Below, one piece after another: positions 1-8,875 of a DNA stretch of 64,000 nt. Made by a program: the position numbers and the translations under genes. Below the pieces are notes generated by a model. The model worked only from the letters and a program-made list of their open reading frames with translations. It was not told the origin of the DNA and did not search any database. Source of the stretch: Vannielia litorea (GTDB lineage Bacteria; Pseudomonadota; Alphaproteobacteria; Rhodobacterales; Rhodobacteraceae); contig NZ_JAHVJR010000001.1 of NCBI RefSeq assembly GCF_019801175.1, forward strand, positions 806,001 to 870,000, given 5' to 3'. Positions within the stretch are counted from its first letter, which is position 1. Every line of letters starts with the position of its first letter.

Positions 1-874
1 CGCGCAGATGGTGACCGGGGCGGCGGATGGCTCGGCGCGGGTCGAGGTGGTGCTGGCGCCGGTGAGCGACGAAGCGTTCGCCGCGCAGGTGGCCAGCGGG
101 CAGAGCGGCACAGATGCTTTTCCGACGCCCTCGGCCAGCGCCCCGCCCAAGCGCCGCCCGGCGGAGGGCGGCCCGCTGGTGGTGGTGCTCGACCCCGGCC
201 ATGGCGGCGTGGACCCGGGTGCGACCCGCGACGGTGTGACCGAGGCCGACCTGATGCTCGCCTTCGCCCGCGACGTGCGGGAGGCGTTGCTCAGGGCGGG
301 CGATTACCAGGTGGTGATGACGCGGGAGGACGACAGCTTTGTGTCGCTGGAGACGCGGCTAACCATCGCGCGGCGGGCGGGGGCGGATATTTTCCTGTCG
401 CTGCATGCCGATGCGGTGGAGGAAGGGATCGCGCGGGGGGCGCAGGTGTATACACTGTCGGAGGAGGCGAGCTCGGAGGCCTTGGCCAAGCTGGCGTGGC
501 GGCATGACCGCGATGACATCTTGGGCGGGGCCGACCTGAGCGGGACCGATGACCGGGTGGCGCAGGCGCTGATGGAGATTGCCCGCCGCGAGACCGCGCC
601 GCGCACTTTGGCGCTGGCCCGCTCTATGGTGGGCGGGTTGCGCGGCAAGGGGGTGCGGCTGCACAAGCATCCGATGGGGGCGGCGGATTTCTCGGTGCTT
701 AAGTTGCCGGACATTCCGGCGGTGCTGCTGGAGGCTGCGTTTCTGTCGACGACGAGCGAGTTGGAGAAGTTGCAAAGGCCGGAGTGGCGACGGCAGGCGG
801 CGGACGGGATCGCCGAGGGCGTTGCGGCCTGGGCTGCGGAGGATGCGCGGTTGCGGGCTTTGCGGCGGCAGTAG
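1..874 (+). CDS. amiC: N-acetylmuramoyl-L-alanine amidase, 5'-truncated by the window edge
   Basis: Zinc-dependent amidase (Amidase_3 family) that cleaves the lactyl-L-Ala bond of peptidoglycan in the periplasm during daughter-cell separation. The visible part starts in an open frame at the window edge, so signal peptide and any AMIN domain lie upstream. Motifs seen: VVVLDPGHGGVDPGA with the first zinc His, the glutamate in TEADLMLAF, SLHADA with the second His, and LLEAAFLS with the catalytic Glu near the C-terminus. The linker before the catalytic domain is Pro/Ser rich. It lies upstream of the PBP1A gene in the same direction, an order usual in Rhodobacteraceae. Family is certain; the exact paralogue name is an inference. 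Confidence 0.9.
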   Translation, partial: AQMVTGAADGSARVEVVLAPVSDEAFAAQVASGQSGTDAFPTPSASAPPKRRPAEGGPLVVVLDPGHGGVDPGATRDGVTEADLMLAFARDVREALLRAGDYQVVMTREDDSFVSLETRLTIARRAGADIFLSLHADAVEEGIARGAQVYTLSEEASSEALAKLAWRHDRDDILGGADLSGTDDRVAQALMEIARRETAPRTLALARSMVGGLRGKGVRLHKHPMGAADFSVLKLPDIPAVLLEAAFLSTTSELEKLQRPEWRRQAADGIAEGVAAWAAEDARLRALRRQ

Positions 875-942
875 GGGGATTGGGGGGATGTTGCATGGCG
901 CGTTGGAGTGTATCGGGCGTTAAGCGGTGATGGGACGTGCCA

Positions 943-1149
943 TGCCCGGTGCGCGCCGTAAGGCGCCGGGCAGCGCCGTCCCGCCCGTCGCACCAGAGGT
1001 GCGCCGAGTTTTTGTCGGCCCGCCTTTGGCGGGACGGGGCGGCGCTTCGGTGAAGGAAGCGCTCACCTCTGGGGTAAGATGACTATTGCTCCATAAAGTG
1101 GCATGCACAGGCGTTGCTTGCGCCACCCCACGGGACGGCGCTGCCCGGC
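943..1149 (+). repeat. Dispersed palindromic intergenic element, copy 1
   Basis: Perfect 19-bp inverted arms GCCGGGCAGCGCCGTCCCG (965-983) and its exact complement (1131-1149) enclose about 147 bp with inner hairpins: GCACC/GGTGC at 990-1002 and CCCGCC-TTT-GGCGGG near 1019-1033. A further TGCCCGG at 943-949 can pair with CCGGGCA at 966-972, that is, with the left arm. The core GATGACTATTGCTCCATAAA near 1078-1097 recurs in the other copies. It fills most of the gap between amiC and mrcA. It resembles ERIC/MITE-type elements in size and architecture, but I do not recognise the family. Confidence 0.8.
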
Positions 1150-1223
1150 TTATGGCCTGACCACCCCTCGCAAAACCGTGACCGTGCGAGCGGCAAATGG
1201 CCGAAATTGTCATGCAATCTCTT

Positions 1224-1252
1224 TTGCTTCGTCGCGGCGCTTGCCGTATACA
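1224..1252 (+). promoter_or_regulatory. Putative sigma70-type promoter of mrcA
   Basis: TTGCTT (1224-1229) and TATACA (1247-1252) are separated by 17 bp, 44 bp before the mrcA start. The match is good for an alphaproteobacterial housekeeping promoter, but it is a visual call only. Confidence 0.4.
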
Positions 1253-1295
1253 CTTGGCCTCAAACCAAGCATGAGTTCACATCGGGAGCGGGCAG

Positions 1296-3815
1296 TTGCT
1301 CAGATTCTTCACCGGCATCTTCGGCGGGCTTTTCGCGCTGATAACCACCGGCGCCGCCTTTGGCGCGCTGATGCTTGGCGCGATCTTCTGGATCTATGGC
1401 CGCGATCTGCCCAACCACGAGCAGCTGGCGCAATACACCCCGCCGACGATCAGTCGGATCTACTCTGGCGAGGGCAGGATCATGGACGAATTCGCCCATG
1501 AGCGCCGCCTCTATGCCCCCTCCAGCGAGATCCCCGATCTGGTGAAGCAGGCCTTCATCTCGGCGGAAGACAAGAATTTCTACTCCCACAAGGGCTATGA
1601 CCCGATGGGGATGATCGCCGCCGCCGTCGATGCAGCCAAGGGCGGGCGGCTGCGCGGCGCATCGACGATCACCCAGCAGGTGATGAAGAACTTCCTGCTC
1701 TCCTCCGACCGCTCCGCCGAGCGGAAAATCAAGGAGATCATCCTTGCCGCCCGCGTCGAGCAGGCGCTGAGCAAGGAGAAGATCCTCGAGCTCTACATGA
1801 ACGAGATCTTCCTCGGGCAGAACAGCTTTGGCGTGGCTGCTGCCGCGCAGACCTACTTCAACAAGACGCTGGCCGAGCTGGAGCCGCATGAGGCGGCCTA
1901 TCTGGCGGTGCTGCCGAAAGCGCCCTCGAACTATCACCCGGTGCGCGACAAGGAGCTGGCAACGAACCGCCGCAACTTCGTGCTGAAGGAGATGTATGAG
2001 AACGGCTACATCTCCTACGACCTTTATCAGAGCGAGCGCGAGATGCCGCTGCGCTCGGTGCAGAACGGTGATTTCGAGAGCTTCAAGGGCAGCCTGCCGC
2101 CGCGTGACTACTTCACCGACGAGATTCGCCGCCAGCTGAGCCGCAACTTCGGCGAGGAAGAGTTCTTTGGCGGCGGCCTGACCATTCGCGCCACGGTGGA
2201 CCCGGAGCTGCAGAAGAAAGCGGCGGTGGAGCTGCAACGCGCGCTGGAGCGCTACGACCGGGGCCTCGGGCGCTGGCGCGGCACCGGCAAGACCATCGAC
2301 GCGGCCCTGCTCGACGACGAGGCAAGCTGGCGCGAGGCGCTCTCGGCGGTCGAGATCGCGCGGGACGTGGAACTGGAGAGCACGTGGCTGCCCGCCGTGG
2401 TGCTGAGCGTCGGCGATCAGGAGCTGGGCCTCGGGATCGAGGGCGTGGCAATGGATGGCGCGGAGCCGCCCATCGTGCCGCGGAAGGACATCGCCTGGAT
2501 CAAGGGTGACTTCCACGACAACTTCGAGCGCGGCGACGTGGTGCATGTGCGCCGGATGACAGATGACGGTGCCTTCATCCGCTGGACCCTGCGGCAGGTG
2601 CCTGCCGTGCAGGGCGCCTTCATGGCGATGGACGTGGAGAACGGCCGGGTGCTCGCGATGCAGGGTGGCTTCAGCTACCAGCATTCGGTGTTCAACCGCG
2701 CCACGCAGGCGACGCGGCAGCCCGGCTCGTCGTTCAAACCCTTCGTTTATGCGGCGGCGCTGGACTCGGGCTACACCCCGGCCACCATCGTCGTGGACGC
2801 CCCGATCGAGATCAACACGCCGCAGGGCGTGTGGCGGCCCAAGAACGCCTCCCACAAGTTCTACGGGCCGACGCCGCTGCGCACCGGCATCGAGCAGTCG
2901 CGGAACCTGATGACCATCCGCCTCGCGCAGGAGGTCGGCATGGAAACCGTGGCGAGCTATGCCGAGAGCTTCGGTGTCTATGACCGGCTCGACCCCTTCC
3001 TTGCCAACGCGCTCGGCGCGCAGGAGACCACGCTGTTCAAGATGGTCTCGGCCTATTCGATGTTCGCCAATGGTGGCGAGCGGGTGGAGCCGACCCTTGT
3101 GGACCGCGTGCAGGACCGCTGGGGCCGGACGATCTACCGGCATGACCAGCGCATCTGCGACGGCTGCGAAGTCGCCTCGCTGGCGCCCGGCGAGCTGCCC
3201 AAGATCAGCGCCAACCGCAAGCAGGCGATCGACGCGATCACCGCCTACCAGCTGACCTCAATGATGCAGGGCGTGGTCGAGCGCGGCACCGCGCGCCGCG
3301 CGGTGAGCCTTGGCGTGCCGGTGGCGGGCAAGACCGGCACCACCAACGATGCCAAGGACGTGTGGTTCATCGGCTTCACCAACACCATCGCGGCGGGCTG
3401 CTACATCGGTTACGACCGGCCCCGCACCATGCCCGGTGCTTCGGGCGGCGGCATGTGCGCACCGGTGTTCAACAGCTTCATGAAATCGGCCATCGCGAAA
3501 TACGGCGCCGGCAAGTTCCAGGTGCCGCCGGGGGGCTACTTCGTGAAGATCGACCGCTTCACCGGCGCCCGTCTGGGCGACGGCGCCTCTGGCCCTCATG
3601 TGGTTTCGGAATACTTCCGCGAGGGCGAGGAGCCGATCTTCGGCATGGCCGCGATCCTCGACGGCGGCTTCGCGATGGGGGCCAACCTGCCGATGTTCGC
3701 GCAGGGCGAGAGCGACGAGGGCGAATCCCGCACGGTGACCACCTCGACCGGCAAGAAGGCCCGGATTGCGCCCAAGGCGAGCTTTGGCTCGCTCAGCTCC
3801 GGGGGCCTCTATTGA
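1296..3815 (+). CDS. mrcA: Penicillin-binding protein 1A, bifunctional transglycosylase/transpeptidase
   Basis: Class A PBP that polymerises lipid II glycan strands and cross-links peptides in the periplasm. The 839-aa product is the usual size for alphaproteobacterial PBP1A. A membrane anchor occupies residues 4-33, then the GT51 domain with catalytic Glu91 in ISAEDKNFYSH, an OB-like inner region, and the transpeptidase domain with SSFK (Ser478), SRN (535-537) and KTGTT (679-683). The start is TTG at 1296, 7 nt after GGGAG (1284-1288); no ATG in this frame fits better. Together with the amidase upstream it forms a cell-wall block. Complete with all catalytic motifs. Confidence 0.96.
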   Translation: MLRFFTGIFGGLFALITTGAAFGALMLGAIFWIYGRDLPNHEQLAQYTPPTISRIYSGEGRIMDEFAHERRLYAPSSEIPDLVKQAFISAEDKNFYSHKGYDPMGMIAAAVDAAKGGRLRGASTITQQVMKNFLLSSDRSAERKIKEIILAARVEQALSKEKILELYMNEIFLGQNSFGVAAAAQTYFNKTLAELEPHEAAYLAVLPKAPSNYHPVRDKELATNRRNFVLKEMYENGYISYDLYQSEREMPLRSVQNGDFESFKGSLPPRDYFTDEIRRQLSRNFGEEEFFGGGLTIRATVDPELQKKAAVELQRALERYDRGLGRWRGTGKTIDAALLDDEASWREALSAVEIARDVELESTWLPAVVLSVGDQELGLGIEGVAMDGAEPPIVPRKDIAWIKGDFHDNFERGDVVHVRRMTDDGAFIRWTLRQVPAVQGAFMAMDVENGRVLAMQGGFSYQHSVFNRATQATRQPGSSFKPFVYAAALDSGYTPATIVVDAPIEINTPQGVWRPKNASHKFYGPTPLRTGIEQSRNLMTIRLAQEVGMETVASYAESFGVYDRLDPFLANALGAQETTLFKMVSAYSMFANGGERVEPTLVDRVQDRWGRTIYRHDQRICDGCEVASLAPGELPKISANRKQAIDAITAYQLTSMMQGVVERGTARRAVSLGVPVAGKTGTTNDAKDVWFIGFTNTIAAGCYIGYDRPRTMPGASGGGMCAPVFNSFMKSAIAKYGAGKFQVPPGGYFVKIDRFTGARLGDGASGPHVVSEYFREGEEPIFGMAAILDGGFAMGANLPMFAQGESDEGESRTVTTSTGKKARIAPKASFGSLSSGGLY

Positions 3816-3850
3816 CCTGCGCCACGGCGGCGCAGCCTGCGGGGTGACCC

Positions 3851-4186
3851 GTGGAGCTTGATGCCGCCGTTCCGGCGCTGCCGGTGCGCAGCGTGGTTGC
3901 GGCGCAGGCCTTCTATGTGGAGGCGCTCGGCTTCACCGCCAACTGGCACCACGCGGAGGGGCGGATCGGGGCGGTCAGCCACGGGCGCTGCGCGCTGTTC
4001 CTGCGCGAGGTGGATGGCCCCTTCACCCCCGGCGTGGTGTGGATCTTCGCCGAGGATGTGGATGCAGCCCATGCCGCCATGGTCGCCGCCAAGCCGACCG
4101 CGCTGCAGAACATGCCCTACGGCCTCCGCCAGTTCACCGTGACCGACCCGGATGGCAACCAGCTGCACATCCACCACGATCTCTGA
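3851..4186 (+). CDS. VOC (glyoxalase/bleomycin-resistance fold) family protein
   Basis: Single-domain 111-aa member of the vicinal-oxygen-chelate superfamily. Seen: the beta-alpha-beta pattern LPVRSVVAAQAFYVEALGF at the N-terminus and the typical C-terminal TDPDGNQLHIH, which carries a metal-ligand-type position. Such small proteins act as dimers in glyoxalase, dioxygenase or antibiotic-binding roles; the substrate cannot be told from sequence. The start is GTG at 3851, 35 nt after mrcA, in a frame that suits the family N-terminus. It may be co-transcribed with mrcA. It is not closely similar to the second VOC gene in the window at 25066. Confidence 0.8.
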   Translation: MELDAAVPALPVRSVVAAQAFYVEALGFTANWHHAEGRIGAVSHGRCALFLREVDGPFTPGVVWIFAEDVDAAHAAMVAAKPTALQNMPYGLRQFTVTDPDGNQLHIHHDL

Positions 4187-4198
4187 ACCGTCCCCGTT

Positions 4199-4220
4199 CA
4201 TTTTCTTGCTCTCAATATCT
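4199..4220 (+). repeat. 22-bp dispersed box, copy 1, with adjacent G/C-tract hairpin
   Basis: CATTTTCTTGCT followed by CTCAATATCT, a variant of the box found seven times in the window. It is followed at about 4222-4252 by a G-tract and C-tract (GGGGGTGTGAAACCCCC) able to form a hairpin and then by GGTTCAGCCGGGCGACACG (4259-4277), which recurs beside copy 6. It lies between the VOC gene and prfB. Confidence 0.65.
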
Positions 4221-4347
4221 CACGGGGGTGCGGGGGTGTGAAACCCCCGCTGCGCGCCGGTTCAGCCGGGCGACACGCACCGCAATTCTTGCCCCTCACC
4301 GCCCCACGCGGTATCAGGCACATCGAACCAAAAGAAAGGGCAGACCC

Positions 4348-5472
4348 ATGCGGGCCGAGGCACAAAACGCGGTGGACGCGGTCGAAAAATCGCTGGAGCT
4401 TCTGGGCCAGCGGCTGGGGCTGGACACCGCCCAGCACCGGCTGGAGGAGTTCAACGCCCGCACCGAGGATCCGGATCTGTGGAACGACCCGGCCAAGGCG
4501 CAGAAGCTGATGCGCGAGCGCCAGCTGCTGGTCGATGCGCTCGACACCTACAACGGGCTGAAGCAGGAGCTTTCCGATAACATCGAGCTGGCCGAGCTGG
4601 GCGAGATGGAAGAGGACGCCGAGGTGGTGACCGAGGCGGAGAATGCGATCATCGCGCTCGAGAAGCGTGCCGCCGAGAAGGAGCTGGAGGCGCTGCTGAA
4701 CGGCGAGGCCGATGGCAACGACACCTTCCTCGAGATCAACGCGGGCGCGGGCGGTACCGAGGCCTGCGACTGGGCACAGATGCTCCAGCGGATGTATGTG
4801 CGCTGGGCCGAGAAGCGCGGCTTCAAGGTGGAGTTGCAGTCGGAGGAAGCGGGCAGCGAGGCGGGCATCAAGAGCTGCGCCTACAAGATCAGCGGCACCA
4901 ACGCCTATGGCTGGCTGAAGTCGGAGAGCGGTGTGCATCGTCTGGTGCGCATCAGCCCCTTCGGCAAGGGCACGCGGGAGACGAGCTTTGCCTCCGTTTG
5001 GGTCTATCCGGTGGTTGACGACAACATCGAGATCGAAGTGAACCCGGCGGACATCCGGATCGACACCTACCGGTCGAGCGGCGCGGGCGGCCAGCACGTG
5101 AACACCACCGACTCCGCCGTGCGGATCACCCACGCGCCCACTGGCATCGTGGTGACAAGCTCGGAAAAGTCGCAGCACCAGAACCGGGATATCGCCATGA
5201 AGGCGCTGAAATCGCGGCTCTACCAGATGGAGCTCGACAAGCGGAACGAGGCGATCAACGCCGCCCACGAGAGCAAGGGCTCGGCGGGCTGGGGCAACCA
5301 GATCCGTTCTTACGTGCTGCAGCCCTACCAGATGGTGAAGGACCTGCGGACCAACCACGAGACCTCTGACACCTCCGGCGTGCTCGATGGCGATCTCGAC
5401 GGGTTCATGGCTGCGACCTTGGCGATGGATGTCTCCGGCAAGAGCCGGAGCGAGGCGCAGGCCGAAGGCTGA
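4348..5472 (+). CDS. prfB: Peptide chain release factor 2
   Basis: Recognises UGA/UAA stop codons and triggers peptidyl-tRNA hydrolysis on the ribosome. 374 aa. The codon-recognition tripeptide SPF is at 203-205 and the catalytic GGQ at 247-249 within SSGAGGQHVNTTDS. The start ATG at 4348 follows an AAAGAAAGGG stretch. The reading frame is continuous, so this copy has no in-frame UGA and no programmed +1 frameshift, unlike E. coli prfB. The stop codon overlaps the start of the amidase gene by one base (TGATG), so the two are probably translationally coupled. Confidence 0.97.
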   Translation: MRAEAQNAVDAVEKSLELLGQRLGLDTAQHRLEEFNARTEDPDLWNDPAKAQKLMRERQLLVDALDTYNGLKQELSDNIELAELGEMEEDAEVVTEAENAIIALEKRAAEKELEALLNGEADGNDTFLEINAGAGGTEACDWAQMLQRMYVRWAEKRGFKVELQSEEAGSEAGIKSCAYKISGTNAYGWLKSESGVHRLVRISPFGKGTRETSFASVWVYPVVDDNIEIEVNPADIRIDTYRSSGAGGQHVNTTDSAVRITHAPTGIVVTSSEKSQHQNRDIAMKALKSRLYQMELDKRNEAINAAHESKGSAGWGNQIRSYVLQPYQMVKDLRTNHETSDTSGVLDGDLDGFMAATLAMDVSGKSRSEAQAEG

Positions 5473-6878
5473 TGGCGCTCACCGACCTCTCCGCCACCGC
5501 GCTTGCAGAGCGCTTGAACCGGCGGGAGGTGGGGCCGGTGGACCTGATGCAGGAGGTGCTTGCCCGGGTGGGCGCGGCGAACCCCGCGATCAACGCGATT
5601 GTCTCCCTGCGCGGTGAAGACGACCTGCTCGCCGAGGCGCGGGCGGTGGAAGAGGCCGGGCCGCCGGAGCCGGGAGAAGCCCCGCTCTGGGGTCTGCCGA
5701 TGGCGGTGAAAGACCTCGTGGCCACGCGCGGCATCCGCACCACATGGGGCAGCCCGGTTTATGCGGATCACGTGCCGCAGGCCGATGACCTGATTGCCGC
5801 GCGGATGCGGGCGGCGGGGGCGATCCTGATCGGCAAGACCAATGTGCCGGAGTTCGGGCTTGGCTCGCACAGTTACAACCCGGTCTTCGGCGTCACCCGC
5901 AACCCCTATGACACGTCGCGCACGGCGGGCGGCTCCTCGGGTGGGGCGGCAGCGGCGCTGGCGGCGCGGATGGTGCCGCTGGCCGATGGCTCCGACATGA
6001 TGGGCAGCCTGCGCAACCCGGCGGCATGGTGCAATGTTTACGGGATGCGGCCCAGCCACGGGCTGGTGCCGGGCGACCCGGTTGGGGAGATGATCCTGCA
6101 TCCGCTCTCCACCCTCGGCCCGATGGCCCGCACGCCCGCTGACCTTGCGTTGCTGCTCGGCGTGATCGCCGGGCCGGACCCGATGCAGCCCGTGGGGGCG
6201 GGTTTCGTGCCCGGCGGCGAGGGGCCGCGCGGCAAACGGATCGGTTGGCTGGGCGATTGGGGCGGCGCATGGCCGATGGAGCCGGGGCTGCTGGAGCGCG
6301 GCGAAGCGGCGTGTGCGGTCTTCGCAGACCTCGGCGCCGTGGTAGAGCCGGTGGCGCCGCCCTTTCCGGCAGAGAAGCTCTGGGAGAGCTGGGTGGCGCT
6401 GCGGTCGTGGGCGGTGGCGGGCAAGCAGGGCGCGTTGCTGGACGATCCGGCGAACGAAGGCAAGCTGAAGCCCGCGCTGATCTGGGAGATCGAGCAGGGC
6501 AGGGCGCTGTCGGCGGCGGATGTGCAGGCGGCCAGCGCGATCCGCTCGGAGTGGTTCCGCGCCGCGGCCCGGATGTTTGCCCGCTATGACGCGGTGATCC
6601 TGCCCAGCACGCAGATGTGGCCCTTCCCGGCGGAGTGGGACTATCCGCGCGATGTGGCGGGCGTGGCGGCGGACACCTATCACCGCTGGATGGAATGCGT
6701 GGTCCCCGCCTCGCTCATCGGCCTGCCGGTGGTGAACCTGCCTGCGGGCTTCGGGCCGGAGGGCCTTCCCGCTGGCGTGCAACTGATGGGCCCGCGCGGC
6801 GCGGATGCGGCGCTGCTGGCGCTGGCGGAGGGGTATCACGCGGCGGTGGACTGGCCGGGGGCTCGGGTGCCGGAATAG
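5472..6878 (+). CDS. Amidase-signature family hydrolase
   Basis: 468-aa Ser-cisSer-Lys amidase. The triad is visible: Lys80 in MAVKDL, cis-Ser155 in AGGSSGGAAAA, and nucleophile Ser179 in SDMMGSLRNPA. The spacing is almost identical to GatA and fatty-acid amide hydrolase. The enzyme hydrolyses a linear amide in the cytoplasm; the substrate is unknown. It is not the GatA subunit itself as far as I can judge, because gatB and gatC are absent and the central sequence ASDMMGSLRNPA differs from the usual GTDTGGSIR form. It overlaps prfB by one base and probably shares its transcript. Confidence 0.88.
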   Translation: MALTDLSATALAERLNRREVGPVDLMQEVLARVGAANPAINAIVSLRGEDDLLAEARAVEEAGPPEPGEAPLWGLPMAVKDLVATRGIRTTWGSPVYADHVPQADDLIAARMRAAGAILIGKTNVPEFGLGSHSYNPVFGVTRNPYDTSRTAGGSSGGAAAALAARMVPLADGSDMMGSLRNPAAWCNVYGMRPSHGLVPGDPVGEMILHPLSTLGPMARTPADLALLLGVIAGPDPMQPVGAGFVPGGEGPRGKRIGWLGDWGGAWPMEPGLLERGEAACAVFADLGAVVEPVAPPFPAEKLWESWVALRSWAVAGKQGALLDDPANEGKLKPALIWEIEQGRALSAADVQAASAIRSEWFRAAARMFARYDAVILPSTQMWPFPAEWDYPRDVAGVAADTYHRWMECVVPASLIGLPVVNLPAGFGPEGLPAGVQLMGPRGADAALLALAEGYHAAVDWPGARVPE

Positions 6879-6988
6879 GGGCAGTTGGCTGGCGGGGTGA
6901 CTGGAATAGTCTCGCCCAACGGGGTTGCGCCCTGTGGCGGCCTTGGGCCAAATAGCCGGGGAAACGCGCGAGCATGGCAGGAGGATGC

Positions 6989-7813
6989 ATGCTTGACGCC
7001 ACTTATGCCGAGGCCGCCCCGAAACCGGATGTCGCCCGGCTCGACTTCTCCGACTTGCGCGCCGCCCTTGCGGCGGGCTGGCGCGATTTTACCCGCGCGC
7101 CGCAGTTCGGCCTGTTCTTTGCGCTGGTCTATGCCCTCGGCGGCTTTGCCATGGTCAAGCTCTCGCTCGGCCATGTCGCCTCGGTGCTGACCCTCTCGCT
7201 CGGCTTTCCGCTCATCGCGCCCTTCGCCGCGGTCGGGCTCTACGTGGTCTCCCGCCGCCTCGCACGCGGCGAGCGGCTGGCTTTCCTAGGCCGCAACGGC
7301 GTGCTGATCCGGGTCTGGCGCGAGCGGGCGCGGCAGATCCCGTGGATCGGGGCGATCATCGTGATCTATTTCCTGTTCTACACCTTCTTCGCCCATATGC
7401 TCTTTGCCGTCTTCCTCGGGCCGCGGGCGCTGATCAACATCTCCGAAGGGCTGACCGCGCTGATGACCCCGGCAGGCTATCGGATGATTGCCGCGCAGTT
7501 GCTCTTCGGCGCCGCCGTAGCCCTGCTGCTCTACGCGCTGACGGTGGTGTCGATCCCCTTCGCGCTGGACCGGGAGGTGGATTTCATCACCGCCATGCTC
7601 ACCAGCCTCGCGGTGGTGCGGCAGAACCCGGTGGTGATGCTGGCCTGGGCGGCGCTGCTGGCAGGGCTGCTATTGGCGGCGATGCTGCCGTGGTTCCTCG
7701 GGCTGCTGATCGCGCTGCCGGTGCTGGGCCACGCGACATGGCACCTTTACGAGCGCGCGCTCATCCACCCGCCGGAGTCGCGGCCAAGCCCAGCAGGGCA
7801 AGAAGGGCCGTGA
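6989..7813 (+). CDS. DUF2189 family integral membrane protein
   Basis: 274-aa inner-membrane protein with about six hydrophobic segments, matching the DUF2189 pattern (DLRAALAAGWRDFTRAP, then alternating TM helices and a conserved region around VVSIPFALDREVDFITAM). Function is unknown; the family is common in Rhodobacteraceae. I start it at ATG 6989 because AGGAGG at 6979-6984 sits four nucleotides upstream; ATG 6974 would place that Shine-Dalgarno inside the gene. The 3' end overlaps the converging permease gene by 53 bp, which is unusually long for a convergent pair. Confidence 0.8.
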   Translation: MLDATYAEAAPKPDVARLDFSDLRAALAAGWRDFTRAPQFGLFFALVYALGGFAMVKLSLGHVASVLTLSLGFPLIAPFAAVGLYVVSRRLARGERLAFLGRNGVLIRVWRERARQIPWIGAIIVIYFLFYTFFAHMLFAVFLGPRALINISEGLTALMTPAGYRMIAAQLLFGAAVALLLYALTVVSIPFALDREVDFITAMLTSLAVVRQNPVVMLAWAALLAGLLLAAMLPWFLGLLIALPVLGHATWHLYERALIHPPESRPSPAGQEGP

Positions 7814-8729
7814 GGGTGACGAAGCTCGCCAGTGTTTGCAGCAGGAGCACGGCGGCCGGGGTGGTGACCTCGCCGTAGCGGCGGGCGAGCACCGGATAAA
7901 TCGACATGGCGGGCAGGGCCGTCATGACCAGCAGGGCCGGGGAGAGGGCGGCTGGGGAGGGTACCAGACCGGCAGCGCCGAAGAGTTGCAGCAGCGCCCA
8001 AGCCAGCGCGGGCATCAGCAGCAGCTTGGCGCCGGTCACTGCCCAGGCCAGCGGGCCGAGGTCGCGCAGGGTCAGCCCGGCCAGCCCGCCGCCGATCACC
8101 ACCAGCGAGACGGCGGCGGAGGAATTCGCCAGAATGTTCACCGTGCCGGTCACCACCTGCGGCATCGGCAGGGCGAGGGCGGCCACAATGATGCCAGCGA
8201 AGAGCGCGAGGATCACCGGCGAGGTCGCCAGCCGCCGGGCGATGAGCCAGCCCACCCCAGCGCTGCCGTTGCCCTGCGCCTTGCCCGCCTCGGCCAGTGC
8301 CAGCACCAGCGGGATCATCACGAGGTTCTCGAAGCTCATGTTCAGCGCCAGCGCATGCTCGGCCACCTCGGGCAGTGCCAGCCCCAGCATCGGGTAGCCG
8401 ACGAAGCCGGAGTTCGCGCAGCTTGCCCCCATCGCGGCGAAGGTCGCTGCCGTAGGGGAGAGGCCGAAGGCCCGGCGCAGGCCCCAGTAGGCCGCCCCGA
8501 AGAGCGCCAGCGAGGTGAGGCAGAGCACGAGCAGATAGGCGGCATCGAAGGTCTCCCCAAGGGGGCGCGACGAGACTGCCCGGAAGATCAGCGCGGGCAG
8601 GGCGCAGGTGACGACATAGGCTCCCAGCACATCCAGCGCCTTGCCGTCGAAGACCCCGCGCCGCACCAGCAGCCAGCCAAGGGCGATGAGCGCAAAGATC
8701 GTGCCTGAGATGGAGAGAACCTGAACCAT
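7761..8729 (-). CDS. AEC-family (auxin efflux carrier) transporter
   Basis: 322-aa inner-membrane transporter of the AEC/PIN-like family, with about ten TM helices in two five-helix halves. Seen: N-terminal LIALGWLLVRRGVF, the loop ANSGFVGYPMLGLALP typical of the family, and a C-terminal half starting at about residue 165 (ATSPVILALFAGIIVAAL). Bacterial members carry malate, malonate and other small organic acids; the substrate here cannot be assigned. Start ATG at 8729 on the minus strand. Its end overlaps the DUF2189 gene convergently. Confidence 0.88.
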   Translation of the reverse strand: MVQVLSISGTIFALIALGWLLVRRGVFDGKALDVLGAYVVTCALPALIFRAVSSRPLGETFDAAYLLVLCLTSLALFGAAYWGLRRAFGLSPTAATFAAMGASCANSGFVGYPMLGLALPEVAEHALALNMSFENLVMIPLVLALAEAGKAQGNGSAGVGWLIARRLATSPVILALFAGIIVAALALPMPQVVTGTVNILANSSAAVSLVVIGGGLAGLTLRDLGPLAWAVTGAKLLLMPALAWALLQLFGAAGLVPSPAALSPALLVMTALPAMSIYPVLARRYGEVTTPAAVLLLQTLASFVTLTALLALLGLAATPAGG

Positions 8730-8778
8730 GCCCCCGCTATGGGCCGCACGCCCGGCGACCGCAAGTGCTTCACAGGTT

Positions 8779-8800
8779 CATTTTCTTGCTGGCAATACTC
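8779..8800 (+). repeat. 22-bp dispersed box, copy 2
   Basis: CATTTTCTTGCT followed by GGCAATACTC. It lies in the 146-bp gap between the AEC transporter start and the 3' end of the membrane protein at 8876, without the adjacent G-tract hairpin seen at copies 1, 3 and 6. Confidence 0.65.
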
Positions 8801-8875
8801 CTAGTTGCCCCTCGGCTCCGCGCCACGATAGCAGCGGGGTGCACGGCACCGCAGGCGGCCGCATTAGCGCCTGTT

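Noticed and set aside
943..1149. Element copy 1 as a protein-coding gene or rho-independent terminator
   Set aside because: Reading frames through it are not conserved between copies, and there is no T-run after the arms; an intergenic repeat explains it better.
4348..5472. Programmed +1 frameshift in prfB
   Set aside because: The frame is continuous from ATG 4348 to the stop, with no in-frame TGA early in the gene.
5472..6878. Assignment as gatA (glutamyl-tRNA amidotransferase subunit A)
   Set aside because: Catalytic spacing fits, but the motif SDMMGSLRNPA differs from the GatA form and no gatB or gatC is near.
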